A stretch of DNA of 64,000 bases from Brachionus manjavacas (taxonomy: Eukaryota; Rotifera; Eurotatoria; Ploima; Brachionidae). Position 1 is the stretch's first letter, and each line of letters begins with the position of its first letter. The stretch lies in NCBI GenBank assembly GCA_019054805.1, contig JAHQIY010000008.1, positions 171,501-235,500 on the forward strand, read 5' to 3'. Below the pieces are notes generated by a model that did no database searches, was not told the origin of the DNA, and saw only the letters and a program-made list of their open reading frames with translations. Made by a program: the position numbers and the translations under genes. Positions 43,080 through 54,900 of the stretch are shown here, in pieces.

Positions 43080-45380
43080 ATTTCTATTATTTTTTTAGCA
43101 TTATATAAACTAATAAAATTTTAATTTTTTTTTAAGGTCTCAATAAAGGCTTGATGTAAATCAGCTTTAAATGTACTTGTATTGAATAAAATTTATCAAC
43201 AAATTCTCTATTGTTTGTTAGAGGGATCAGAAAAAGTTAAAAATAAAAGCTCGTTTAAATCTTTAAATATCATGGTCAATCTAGATTAATTAAGAGAATT
43301 TTAGAGCAAAATAAACAGAAATTTAATTTTTTTGGTTTGCTGAATTTAGCTCCTTGCATTACTTTATCTTTTGAAGGCCTAATTGATGAATAATTTTTTT
43401 GTGAAATTTTCCATTATTAAATTCCAAAACGAAATAATATTGTATTTTAAAAGTTTGCAAAGCAGCTTTTTAAAAATTTGAATTAAAAAGAGCGCCAAAT
43501 TTAAAAAAAAAAGTTAAATTCTAATTTGATTTTTTTCTAGAGAAACTTTTGCTCGGTATAGATATCTAATAAGGATTAACAAAAATAATTAAAAGAAAAA
43601 TAAAATTTGATTTAAAACTTGTCATTTACTTGGAATTTGGTGGGGATAGTTTGGCTCTTGTTTTTAGTATAGTTTCATTATAAAGTGTTCTATCATTATT
43701 CAAGTCATTCTTAAATCTCCAGACTAATTCGTCGAGATAACTGGCAAATTGAAGTTTATGATCAAATGTAAATTTCAAATCAAAATTATTAGTTTTTGAT
43801 TTAAAAAAAGGTATTTTTATCAATTTTTTAAATATTAAATTTGTTAACATTATTAAGCAGGATTTGTTTAATCTTTAATTAGAAGGAAAATTGTTTGAAT
43901 TTTTATCTGAAATTCTGCTTTAAAAAATTTAACTTTGTTTCGCTATAATATTTTTAAATTAATATTAAAATATCTAAAATTTGAATAATTTAAAGTGCAT
44001 TTTAAATTTGTCTTTAAAATTTTTAAATTAATATTTTAAAAATATCAATTGAAGATCAATTGGGCAAAAAAATATTTAATTAAGATAACAAAAATGTTTT
44101 GTTTAATTGTTGAAAAAAATTTTAAAGCTCATTTTATCATTTTTATTAGGATTCTAATCTATAAATTTTGATCATTTTATCATGATCATGAACTTGAAGT
44201 AGCCGAGATAACTCTGTATAAAAGCTCGTTTACAGCCTCTTAAAAGTACGCTTTTAAATATTCGAATAATTCAAATCGTTAAAAAAAGATTTAATCTCAT
44301 AAAAAACAAAAAATTAATTTAATTATACTTTTCAAATTAAATATACAATTTTTATATAAATTTATAAAAAAAAAATTTGACCAACAAAAAACCGGTCCAA
44401 TACACGGACGGTTTTTTGCAGTCATTTGGCGGGTCAAATGACCGCTTTTACGGATCCCAACACTAATCTGAACATGAGATTATTGCAAAAGAATTGAGTG
44501 AATTTAAAAACAATCAAGTCAACAGAACACTCATCAAATTCAAAACACCATTCGATTATTCTAAAAATCTACTTCCAAAGTCTTGACCATCACAAATTAA
44601 GAGCCAATATTCTTTCTTTTTTTTTTTTAACAAACTATACGGCACCTAATCTCTTTCAATTTTTTTAATAATACAAAACCTATAAAACAAAAAACTTTAG
44701 TTATTGAATTTGTCTCAACTAGACCAGAACTTAGATTAGGGTTAGGATAAAGTTGTAGCCTAGCAATTAGGTATAACTTGAAGATAACATCTTCCATTTG
44801 AATATTTATTTTTTTTCTTTACGAGGCCAAATACCCAAACCTGTGGTCGTTTCAAGTCCTTACAAACAAAGTTTTAATTTATTAGTTAAATATTATTAAA
44901 TGTAATCTAATTAACCTTCCAATATTTAACTTTACAATAGAGAGATTCATACAGTAGTGATTTGACACAAGGATCCATGCCAAAAAAACGGTTATTTTAC
45001 TTTTTTTAACGTAAAACAAGGGCATTAGAACGTTTCATTTCAAAACAAATCATAGCAACATGTTTCATCGCAAGAAAATCATAGCAAGGTAAATTTTATA
45101 GCAAAGAAAAACAAAATTTACCTGGATTAATTTATTGCAAATAAAGTAAAAAAAGTAAATGTTTTATTGTTAATTGAATAAAAAAAAACGATAATTAAAT
45201 TAAATTTAATGTTCAATTGTGTTAATTATATTTTTGAGTTCATTCACGTCAAATTTATGTTCAATCTTTGAGTTTGCTTGTCCATTCGCTCTAGGATAGC
45301 ATCCAATTAAGCTCAGTGATCCAATTTCTAGGCTCAACATTCGTTTACTATAAAATTTTATTTGATAATTTACGTATTAT
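43080..45380. other. Mostly gene-free stretch with repeat traces
   Basis: A short minus-strand frame at 43626-43850 (74 residues, DLKFTFDHKLQFASYLDELV) could be a small gene but has no support beyond being open. Near 43530 a GAAACTTTTGCTCGGTATAG segment resembles the common LINE tail. A hairpin (AAAAAACCGGTCC / GGACGGTTTTTT) lies at 44388-44418. Confidence 0.4.
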
Positions 45381-45526
45381 TTTTTCAAGGTTATATGATT
45401 CCTTGGGAAAAAAATTCTTTGCTAATTCAGGAACAATCTGGTTTCAGGAAACATCCAAGAACCGCAGATAATTTAGTTTTCCTTATCCAAAAAGTTGTCG
45501 AATCTTTTAATAGAAAGAAAAAAGTA

Positions 45527-46286
45527 CAGTAGAAGCTCTCAAAATGAACATCCTCAAATGTGAACAGCCCTATAAGTGAACACAAATTTCTTGCGACCGA
45601 CCAAAATGAATCTTTTTACATGGCATAAAATCCCTCAAATGTGAACGTTCGGTATGTGAACATGAAAAATTTAGAAAAAAGTGAACAAAAAACTCGAAAA
45701 AAAATTTATTTACAGTTAAATTCAAAATTTTTTTTTTAATATCTTCATAATATACATGACTTTTAAATTTATATTACATATTTTATTTAATTTTTAAAAT
45801 ACCAGACAATGTCACACCGCGAGCTCGAGCCGTATTATAGAACTTGAGTATTGGTTCATTTAACTTTTGATTAGGATGTTTACGAATATTGCATTGATTT
45901 CTATTTTCAACGTTTAGACTCGTTTTATAGATTTCTATGATGTCATGTTTTTGTTTAAGTATTTTATTAACTGCTCCAAGTGATAATTTAAATTCTTGTG
46001 CTAAACTCGGTTGAGAACTATTTTTTTGACCTGCTACTTGAATAAGTCTATATTTTTCCTCCATGGTTAGTTTATTATAAGGTATATTCAACTTGGATGC
46101 TGACATTTTTCTAATTAGAGATTAATTTTGAGATTCAAATTTTTGCATTAATTTTATCATCATTCAACTGATACTTAAATGAATACATGGTCTTATTTTT
46201 ATTTTTATTTTTGTTTTACACAAAAATTAACTTAACATTTATTAATCTCACAAAAGTGAACAGTTCACTTTTGAAGGATTCTACTG
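45527..46286 (-). mobile_element. pogo/Tigger-like non-autonomous transposon
   Basis: The inverted ends CAGTAGAAGC... and ...GATTCTACTG are flanked by TA on both sides (45525-45526, 46287-46288), as in Tc1/mariner/pogo elements. Subterminal ATGTGAACA-like motifs repeat. The 760-bp element retains only the N-terminal DNA-binding part of a transposase. Confidence 0.85.
45783..46106 (-). CDS. CENP-B/Psq-type DNA-binding domain, truncated transposase
   Basis: An open frame of 107 residues: MSASKLNIPYNKLTMEEKYR, then LIQVAGQKNSSQPSLAQEFK and LSLGAVNKILKQKHDI. This is the helix-turn-helix found at the start of pogo/Tigger transposases and CENP-B. The DDE domain is absent, the frame ending LSGILKIK. 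If expressed it could bind the element's ends without catalysing transposition. Expression is unknown. Confidence 0.65.
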   Translation of the reverse strand: MSASKLNIPYNKLTMEEKYRLIQVAGQKNSSQPSLAQEFKLSLGAVNKILKQKHDIIEIYKTSLNVENRNQCNIRKHPNQKLNEPILKFYNTARARGVTLSGILKIK

Positions 46287-46894
46287 TATGTTGCTTATTT
46301 TTTGACATTTCTAAAGCTTTCGGCAAAGTTTGGCATGAAGGTATAATTTACAAGCTGATAAAGATAAATATACCTGCCTACTTAATTTATTGGGTTAAAT
46401 CATTTCTTAACTGTAGAACATTTAAAGTAAATATAAATGATTACATTGGTGATGAATTCAAAATATCTGCTGGCGTTCCTTAAGGATCAGTTATTAGTCC
46501 TTTATTATTTAGTATATTTATCAATGATATTCATAAAAGAAATAAATCTGATATAGAATATTCACTTCTCTTTGCAGACGATCTTGTCACATTTTTTATT
46601 TTAAAAAAAAATGGAAATATAGAAAGTAAGATGAATAAGTACTTGGTTGAACAGTGGCTTTTCAAGTGGAAAATGAAGTTTTCAGTTGAAAAGTCTTGCT
46701 CAATGTTTTTTACCAAAAACAACAAAGAAAGTTCTATGTTTAATTTAAGGATTTATGAGAACAGAATCAAAAGCTTAAAAGAAATAAAGTTCCTAGGTAT
46801 CAAATTTGATTCTAAATTAACCTTTTCTTCAATGATAGAAGAAATTAACGGGTTATCAAAGACTCTGTGGTCTCGAAATCCCTTCTTTCTATAA

Positions 46895-47660
46895 GTTCGA
46901 TTAGAAATTCATTATTTTTTTGTGTTTCTTTAACAATTATTTCAGTTCTCTCACTTGCTACATTTATATCATTGATTATATGACTCCCAATGGTTCGATT
47001 GATGATTTCTTTTATTTTGTCATTTAATCCACCTACACTTTAAAAGACAGTTCTTTACCTTTTCCAACTCAACCCTTTTAGTCACTTGTTCAGAATTCTT
47101 AAAAATCACTTGTCTAGGAATATTCTTGTTTAAAGTAGTTCTATATTGTTTGAATAAAGAACATTCTTTACTATTTGCTGTATGATTTGTGTTTCCAAAG
47201 ATGGCACACTATTTGTAATATTCCTTGTTTGTTTTATCTTTATGTGTACAGTTTTCGTAGTTATGTTTAGCACCACAAAATGAACACTTATCTGCTGATT
47301 GACAGTATTTGGAGGTTTGGCCAGGCTTTTGGCATTTGTAGCATCGAACAGGTCTATATTCGTAGTTAGTAACCGGAAATGTCATATTCATGAAACAGGT
47401 ACCATTTTTAAGTAGGTGAAGGTGCATGTTTTCGTTGTTTGTGGTTGCTTTGATGAGTGTACTTCTCTGTTTGTGTTTGTCAATAATTCTTTTTACATCA
47501 CTGATACCATATCTCTCTTGTACTTTTCTTAGATCTCGCCCTCTCCCATATTTCTACGTTCTCCTCTTATTACGCAGTGATATAGATTCTTTTTGGGTCT
47601 TTCATTCTCTCTTTCAACTAGCCAAATGCTGGGATAGCCCACTCTCTCTTTAGATTATTG
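46895..47660 (-). mobile_element. LINE ORF1-like gag fragment with zinc knuckles
   Basis: Minus-strand frame 47209-47427, plus upstream in-frame sequence to about 47540 (YGISDVKRIIDKHKQRSTLI), encodes NGTCFMNMTFPVTNYEYRPV. CCHC-type fingers follow: CYKCQKPGQTSKYC and CSFCGAKHNYENC. The sequence past the stop still reads CAIFGNTNHTANSKECSLF, a third finger. This is the nucleic-acid-binding ORF1 of a LINE, now broken. Confidence 0.65.
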
Positions 47661-47814
47661 TAATGGTCTTCTTTAGTGGTAATGATGACTAGCTCATCAT
47701 TATCATAAATGTAATGATTATTTAGTCAGTCAACTAACATAAAATTTAAGAAAAAAATTATCAGTTAAATTTTTAAATGTGTAATGGTTATTTGCGGCTT
47801 TTTTGAATGCTAGA

Positions 47815-48484
47815 GGAATCGAGATTTCATTATTGTTGGTGACTTCAATAGCGATCCAAAACAAAACAAACCATTCGATCAAGAGTCTGCATACTTATTG
47901 AAAGAAAAAAATCTAATTTTTTATGAACAAAATTGGAATGAAAAAACGTTTACCAATGGAACTCACTCGTCTTCAATAGACCATGTTGTAGCTCCGATTG
48001 AATGAAAACCGTAATCCAGAAAGTCGAGATCTTAGAACCAAATGTCCAAGAAACGAAAAGTATAAATCCATCCCAAAAAAATTAAACTGGAACGACAAGA
48101 ACAACCAAATGAAATATACGAGTCCACTAGAGAAAGAAATCTCAATAAAAAAACAAGTTGAGAAAATTAATAAACTCTCTTCATAGGGCAATGATAAACT
48201 ATTCGAATCGTACAAGAAGAGCAATTCAGAAAAATTAATTGTAAATCTAAAGAATGGTGGGATTTCGAACTTGAAAAAATTCATACGGAAACGAAGCATC
48301 AACTTTGGACCTATAAGAAAAGTAACCATACCGATCTACATTCGAAAATAAAATACAAAAGACTCAAATAAAATAAAAGAAACGAACAAAGAAAAAGAAT
48401 TAATGACATAAATAAAAAATTGATCGATCTTCCTAATAAAGTACAGAAAAATCCAAAGAAAATTAATTTTTTTAGTTTTATTAG
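47815..48484 (+). mobile_element. LINE endonuclease fragment
   Basis: RDFIIVGDFNSDPKQ (47823-47860) and NGTHSSSIDHVVAP (near 47958) are APE-type endonuclease motifs (GDFN; S.IDH). The interdomain follows in several frames (RTKCPRNEKYKSIPKKLNWN). It stops where the second piggyBac-like copy begins. Confidence 0.7.
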
Positions 48485-48919
48485 CACTCTTTTTGATACT
48501 TATTTTGCTTATTGCTCAATAAATGTAATCATTTTGACGTTCTTTTTCCATCAAAGTTAAAATCAAAAAAATGTAATAATTTATAAAATTTGATTACAAA
48601 ATATTTTTATTTTCATGCAAAACAAGTACAGGTCAAACCCGAAGAGGGTTTTTTGAAACCGCGTTTCTTGTTATTACTATTAATTATTATATTAGTTTTT
48701 CTTTTCGGGCATAAGCTTCTTCAGATAAAGAAAAAAAATTAGAATAAAATGGAAAAATTAAAACAGTTTTAAAATATTTTAAATTTGAATTCAGTTATTT
48801 TTCATTTATTAATGAAAGGATGTGAGACAAAAATAATAATTAAATGGAGTTGGGAAAATACATGAGAATCAGAAAAAAAAAAATTTAAGATCTTAAGAGT
48901 CAGAAAATTTTTTTTATAA

Positions 48920-49380
48920 TTAGGTAGCAGCTACATAGAGGTTACATATAATAAATCTAGAATCAAAGCCTCTTTGATACTCCGAAACAAGTCTATTAGT
49001 CATTGGAACTGGAGTAATACGAAGGTAATTTTCTAAGAGATTGCTTAATCTGTGGTCAATTTTACTAAATTTAATTTATTTTCTGCTCAATAGAATAATG
49101 ATTCAGAGGAGGTTCTGAGAGGAAGCTTTAGAATGCATCTATCAGCAGTATTTTGAATAACTTGTAACTTTAGTAAACCTGATTAGGCGAATAAGTTAAG
49201 ACATGGAAAATTTGTATCCAGAATTAAGTCAATAAGTGCTTTGTAAAGACTAGCTAGTGTGTAAATTTTTATTTTATTGAGTCTATTCAAGCATTTAGTC
49301 TTTACTTCTTTAATTTGTTTATCAAAGCAAAGACTCTCATCAAAGTACAAACCAAGAAATTTAATCAAATTGAAGTTTCA
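48920..49380 (-). mobile_element. LINE ORF2 C-terminal fragment
   Basis: Minus-strand frame 49183-49368 reads MIKFLGLYFDESLCFDKQIK, then LASLYKALIDLILDTNFPCL. These are the 'FLG...D..L.....I' and 'LYKALI.S...Y' blocks behind LINE reverse transcriptases. Downstream pieces continue with stops. Confidence 0.65.
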
Positions 49381-49399
49381 AATCATATTTTAAGATCTA

Positions 49400-50400
49400 A
49401 ACGATCATTTAAAATTTTAAAACTTAATTAATCTAATGATTTTGATAATTTTTAAGAAATACTAAATATTACTTGACATGTTATGTCTAATAATGATTCA
49501 TTATCAAATTAAGATCAAAATAAATGTTCTGTAATTAATTTAACAAAAACACTCAACAATTTAAATAATTCAGGTTAAGTTATTTCAATAATTCAAATTT
49601 ATAACTTTTATATCAACTCATTCAAACTTAAATAATGTTATTTTTCCAATTAATGAGATTATATAATTAAAAAGAGTAAATTTTTTTGTCTTTAAAAGTA
49701 AGTTTTCATTAAAACAAATTAAAATGTTTAAAATTATTAAAGTTCGATCAAAAGGGACATTTTAAAATTTTCAAAATGAAAATAAACTTGACGTAACATG
49801 TCAAGTAATTGCTTTGAAATAAATTAATTTCTTTTCTATTATTAAAAAAAATATTGCAATTTATATTTTGATCTTTGATCTTGGTCTCAAACTTCAATTT
49901 GCCGAAATTCATTAGTTTTAGAAAAGGGAATAGTTTTATTGAATAGCTGAAGCATAAAGGTATTATTAAATATCTTATTTTATTTTTAAAATTTTGTAGC
50001 TACATTTATTTGGGCAAATTTTCATCTTCCATTTGCATGGCCATGGTTCTATTTCTTTTTATTAGTTATTTTTTCTCTATCAATTTTTCGTGTCTTTTTA
50101 AATATGAAGAAAGTAATCAGATCATCAACAAAAAGAAGTGAGTATTTTTAGTTTTAAGATCAGCTTTGGGAACATCATTAATATATATGCTAAAGAGAAA
50201 GAGAAATTTAATATTCTGTTTCCTGTTCATTCATTGAAAAATTTATGAACTTCTCTATCTGAAAACATTAATAAGGTCATAATTCAAACCAAATGTAACT
50301 TTAAGAATTTCACCATACATTTACCTAAATCGATAATTTGATTTTGATCCGTATACTTTGATTAAAATCATTTTGCTTTCCTTCTTTCTCTAACTGTATC
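49400..50400. other. Gene-free AT-rich stretch
   Basis: No coding signal or structured repeat is recognised. Confidence 0.4.
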
Positions 50401-50424
50401 AATCGTAAATAATGTAAAAATCAG

Positions 50425-50465
50425 GCTATGTAAAAATCCGGTTTAAGAGCGGATTTTTACATAGC
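50425..50465. repeat. Perfect 16-bp hairpin
   Basis: GCTATGTAAAAATCCG (50425-50440), a nine-base loop, then its exact complement (50450-50465). Partial repetition of AATGTAAAAATC just upstream suggests the end of a small palindromic repeat. It lies at the downstream edge of the LINE endonuclease fragment. Confidence 0.8.
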
Positions 50466-50469
50466 AAAT

Positions 50470-51178
50470 CTGTATCAATAATGTCTCTAGGTAGTGTTTG
50501 CCTAAATAATTTACATGATTTTACTGGGATAGACCTGCTTGCAGCATCGTTTAAATCATTGGTGAGTTTACTAGCGATAGCCTCAATGTTGTTTACTGGA
50601 GATCAGATCAATTTTCATATTTGCTGTTGCAAAGGAGACTCTTAATTTTAACCCAGCCAGCTCTGTTTAAGTCACAACTAAATTTCTCAAGGCTAGATTG
50701 GTTAATGCTAATGTGATGGAATGGTACCATTCTGGTTCTGGGTATTAAGACTGCCTACGCCATTAGATTTGGCATTAAAAACACCTCCTAAAATAAAATG
50801 GGTATACTTATTTGAAATATCTTCAAGATGACTTTAATTCAAAGTTCTACTGGGTGAGCTGTAGAGACAGAAAACAGATAATGGAATGGAGTTCAAGTTA
50901 ATTTTAATTCCTACAAGTTCCTGGTTCCAATGGTCAAGTGAGAGGTTCTGAAAAAATTCGATTTTTTCGTTAATGAGAATAGAAACCCCTCCACCGAAAT
51001 TATTTCTTGGCTTTGAGATTTTATAGAAATTAGAAAAATTGATAAAGAAATCATCTCTTAGTTCGTCGACTTTAAGTTCACACAAAAAAACTATGTCAGG
51101 ATTAAGAATATCCAAGAAATTTTTAAAAAGTTCTAGTTTAAATACCAAATTATTACAGTTCCATTGAATAATTACCAT
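50470..51178 (-). mobile_element. LINE ORF2 N-terminal endonuclease
   Basis: Starts MVIIQWNCNNLVFKLELFKN and continues ILNPDIVFLCELKV and NNFGGGVSILINEKIEFFQN. This is the beginning of an APE-type endonuclease (WN.N; E; GGV..). The first 114 residues are open; afterwards HFILGGVFNAKSNGVG (the GDFNA motif, mutated) continues in other frames to about 50470. Confidence 0.75.
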
Positions 51179-51979
51179 TTTTTTTAAGTTGTTTAAGTTA
51201 AAGGTTTAACTTTCCGATAATAAAAGTCTTATATAAGAATGAAAAGAAAGGAAAGAAAAATAATGAATTAATGAATTAATAGTTGCTTGGTTGGGAGGAC
51301 ATTTTCGTTGCTGTCGAAAAAAGCATTATCATCAATTGGGACAAATTTAAACAATTTACATGTGGTCTTTATTTAGGAGAGAAGATTTTTAAATCGATCT
51401 GTAAAGATTGTTAAGAACAAGCTACGAATACAAATTCAAAAGATATTTTTTTTGCCTGTATTTTTATCTAATTTATTTTATGAATAATTTTAAATATTAG
51501 CTTAGAAATATACATAACTTTTTTTAAAATAAAAATAAAAATAATATGAGACTTTTTTTTTATATTTAACATATTTTGAAAAATTATGGTGCTCGATGTT
51601 ATCAAAAAAGCATATTTTTAAAGGGGTTTTTTGGACCCTTTCAGTACTTCACGTATAAAAAAAATCACTGTTTGAGTGTTAATTTTTTTTAATAATTTTA
51701 GAATAAATTTCGAAATTCATAAAATCTTAATTTTTAATCTTTATTGAATATACAAACAGATAGTTTGGCAATGTGTGCTGAAATACCACTGCAAATTAGC
51801 TAATTTTAAATCTCAAGACTCTTTGAATGCCTCAGAAGGGTTTTTAGCTAAACGTTTGTAAAATAAGCATGTTTCCATAGAGATTTTTTAATTTTGTTCT
51901 CATTTTAAATTTAATTTATTATTAGTATAATAACCAAGTCTTAATATTTATAAAAAAAAATTGTTTAAAATAGATAATT

Positions 51980-54900
51980 ATGGAGACAAATGTTGACGGT
52001 AAAATAAAACTGCCCAGCATCAACTCTCGCAATAATCTACTTAAATTGATACCTACTAATGAGCCTGATATTAATAAGACAAAACAGCTTATTTTAAGGT
52101 AGTGATTTTAATAAAAAACAACAAACTTAATTTTAAATGCGATTTTAGGGTTCAGTCTAAAATTGAATGTGGACAGTTGTGCGAAAATGATTTGAACGAG
52201 TTAAAGACCGACTTGATAAAGACAATAGTAAATGCACTAATGAACAATAGGTTAATTAAATTAAATTAGATAAAAATTTTGAAAAATTTATTTATTTTAT
52301 TTTCAAGTGATAGGGATTGGAATTTTTTGTACGACTATTTGAAAAATTTGATTCCGATCTCGAAACTGCTAGAAAACGATCGAAGAATAAACCACTATTT
52401 TCATCGAATTCACTGTTTGTCAAATAGAAAAGATAACAATACAAATTTCAAAGAATTTTATAGTCTTCTTAGAGAAACATTCCCGAATGTAACAATTGAC
52501 AAAATTTTATATTTTAAAATTTATTTATTTTTTCTCAAGTTAAACAATTCAAAACAAACTAATCAAGTTAGTTTTAATTTGACGAACAAAAGTGAAAGAA
52601 GCGAAAAAATAAAATTTGAAATATGTCCAGATCCGATCATAAATTTTTATGATAAAAAATTGGATCCTTACTCAAATAAAATAAAAGTAAATTTAAATAG
52701 AAAAAAAAATTTTTTTTTTTTATTTTTTTTTAGGAAATAAAAATAAAACCACCCACTGGTCCACATATGAAAGAAATAAAAGGCATTCTGTCCAAAGTGA
52801 CCAACGATTCTTTTAAATGTAAGTCAATTGAGTTGACAAATAAATTTTTTGATTTAGAAATTTTTCTTTTTCAGCTGAAACAAATTGGAAAGAAAAAGAT
52901 TCACGAATGGTGCTTGCCACCAGTTTAGATTTGGACCAGCTGGAAGATGACTATGAGGAAAAATTGAAAAAAGATGCCAAATGTCGAAATTTTTTTGAAT
53001 ACGAGGATGATGATGAGCCTACTTTCGATATAAATCGAGTGGAAAAATTTTTTTCCAGAGATGCACCTGATTTTGTAATTAAAAAAAAATATTGTTTTTT
53101 TTTGTCTAGAATTTAATTAAAGGAAGAGAAATGTCTGAACTTGACAGGACGTGAAATGGTTTTTTATCTTTTAAAATCGACTCATTTAGCCAACGCGGTC
53201 TCGTTCTATTTGAATAAAGCCGAAACCAAGCTCTATAGGCCATACGATTTAATAACTGTTCCGCCAGGCCAAGTAATTATATTTTTGTTGTCTCTAAATT
53301 TTTGAAAAATATTATTAAAAATACCACAATCAAAATACTTTTAAGCCCAGACAACATCATGGTTTTTATGACAAAAATTTTTTAAAATTATTCAGCCTAA
53401 TAAAGATAAATATGAAAATAGATAGATAAAGACAAGTGAATTCATATAATTTCATGCAGTTAAATGATGTTTAAAATTTCTTTCTCAGCCAAAAGTTTCC
53501 AGTTTATTTTTAAATCAGTTTATAGCTGTTTGCTCAACCACTTCTCTTGACAACTTGTTCCATCTGTTTGCTACTCGATTTGTAAAGAAGTTCAATCTTG
53601 TATTGCCTTTTCTGACTAGCTGTTTATGAAAAACAAAGCTATGACTAATGATTAATGTCTAAAAGGACTAATGCTATAATATGCTTCGCCAACTACCCAT
53701 CAATCTTTGCCTTGAAACTGTTAAGACACTTTGCGTTTATTATTTCTTCTGGCAATTTGTTCCACTCATTCACAACTCTATTAGTAAAAAAGTTATATCT
53801 TGGAAGACAGTTTTTTACACATTCCCGGATTAGGTTCTTGCAATTCCTTCTCAAGTCGTATCTTCTGGTATCAGGTATTTTGCTTTGGCTAAAGTTGATC
53901 CCGTTTTCAAAATTAACTCTTTCCATATTGCTTACGATCTTAAACATTTGAATAAGATCACCTCGAAGTCGTCTCATTCTAAGATCAGTTAAACCGAGTT
54001 TCAATAAACGCTTTGAATATTCAAGATCTTGCAAACTAGCGATTAACTTAGTCGCTCTCCGTTGAACTTTTTCAAGTTCATTCAAATCTTTTTCATAAAA
54101 TGGACACCATCGTAATTTCCGTCGTATGGTATTTGAATGACTTTCTTATCACTCCAAGAATACGATTTGTTTTAGCAGTTGAGCTTCTGACCTGGGCGTC
54201 CCATTTAAGTCGCTCTGGAAAAAAATGCCTAAATCTCTTTCGCAATTCGCTTTGTTTAGCATCTGGGTCTCAAACAAAATGTACTCAAATTTTGTGTTGT
54301 TTCGGCCGCAGTTTAACACTTAACACTTTTGAACATTTAGCTGCATTGACCAATCCCTTGACCATTTACAAACTTTATTAATGTCTGACTGTAAGCTATG
54401 ATTTGAATTTATGTTATTGATTTGAGCTAGTATCTTGGTAGTATTTTTTCGACATCGGCTTTAGCATTTATTCTCAATTATTTCTAGCATGTCGTTTATA
54501 TAAATAATGAAAAGAAACGGACCAAAAACCGACCCTTGGGGTACTCCACTAGTGACGTGAGTCCAACTCGAAAAGGCTTCACATTATACTACTTTTGAGA
54601 GCGGTCAGATAAAAATGATCGTATCCAGTGGCGTAGCCAGGATTTTTAAAATGGTGTGGCGAGATTCAGTTTTGTGGTCAAAATGGGGGAAGGGGGGCCC
54701 CGAGGAGGTCAAATAAAAAAATAATAATAATAAAATAATTTTATAAAATTTTTTTTTTAAAAAATTTTTTAATAGCTTTAAGGTTATAAGTATTTTTTTA
54801 GAAATTTTTCAATAATTAGAGCTTAAAATTTTAATCACAATAATGGCAAGAAGAAATCAATTTTTATATTTTCAATTTTTATTCTCATTAAAATTTTTTA

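Larger units (their letters stand above)
45390..46895 (+). mobile_element. LINE reverse transcriptase, split by a pogo-like element
   Basis: Reading frame SGFRKHPRTADNLVFLIQKV... (45434-45524) is cut at a TA and resumes at 46289 as CCLFFDISKAFGKVWHEG (motif A). It continues through FKISAGVP(stop)GSVISPLL and LLFADDLVTFF (catalytic FADD, near 46568), then IKSLKEIKFLGIKFDSKLTF. It stops at 46894. Apart from the insert, a TAA within the GVPQGS motif and the 5'/3' truncations, the frame is well preserved. Confidence 0.85.
48485..51678. mobile_element. Second piggyBac-type copy, split by other repeats
   Basis: The left part (48485-48660) matches the left end of 35661-36560 but lacks about 25 bases near the terminus. 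The right part (51335-51678) matches its right half: Cys-rich tail scrap FKSICKDC, then GGGGTTTTTTGGACCC and TTTGAGTG followed by TTAA. About 2.7 kb of LINE and unassigned sequence lies between, so the copy was opened by later insertions. Confidence 0.6.

Noticed and set aside
44388..44418. Hairpin AAAAAACCGGTCC/GGACGGTTTTTT as a terminator
   Set aside because: Resembles a bacterial terminator, but the context is eukaryotic; more likely a piece of a palindromic repeat.
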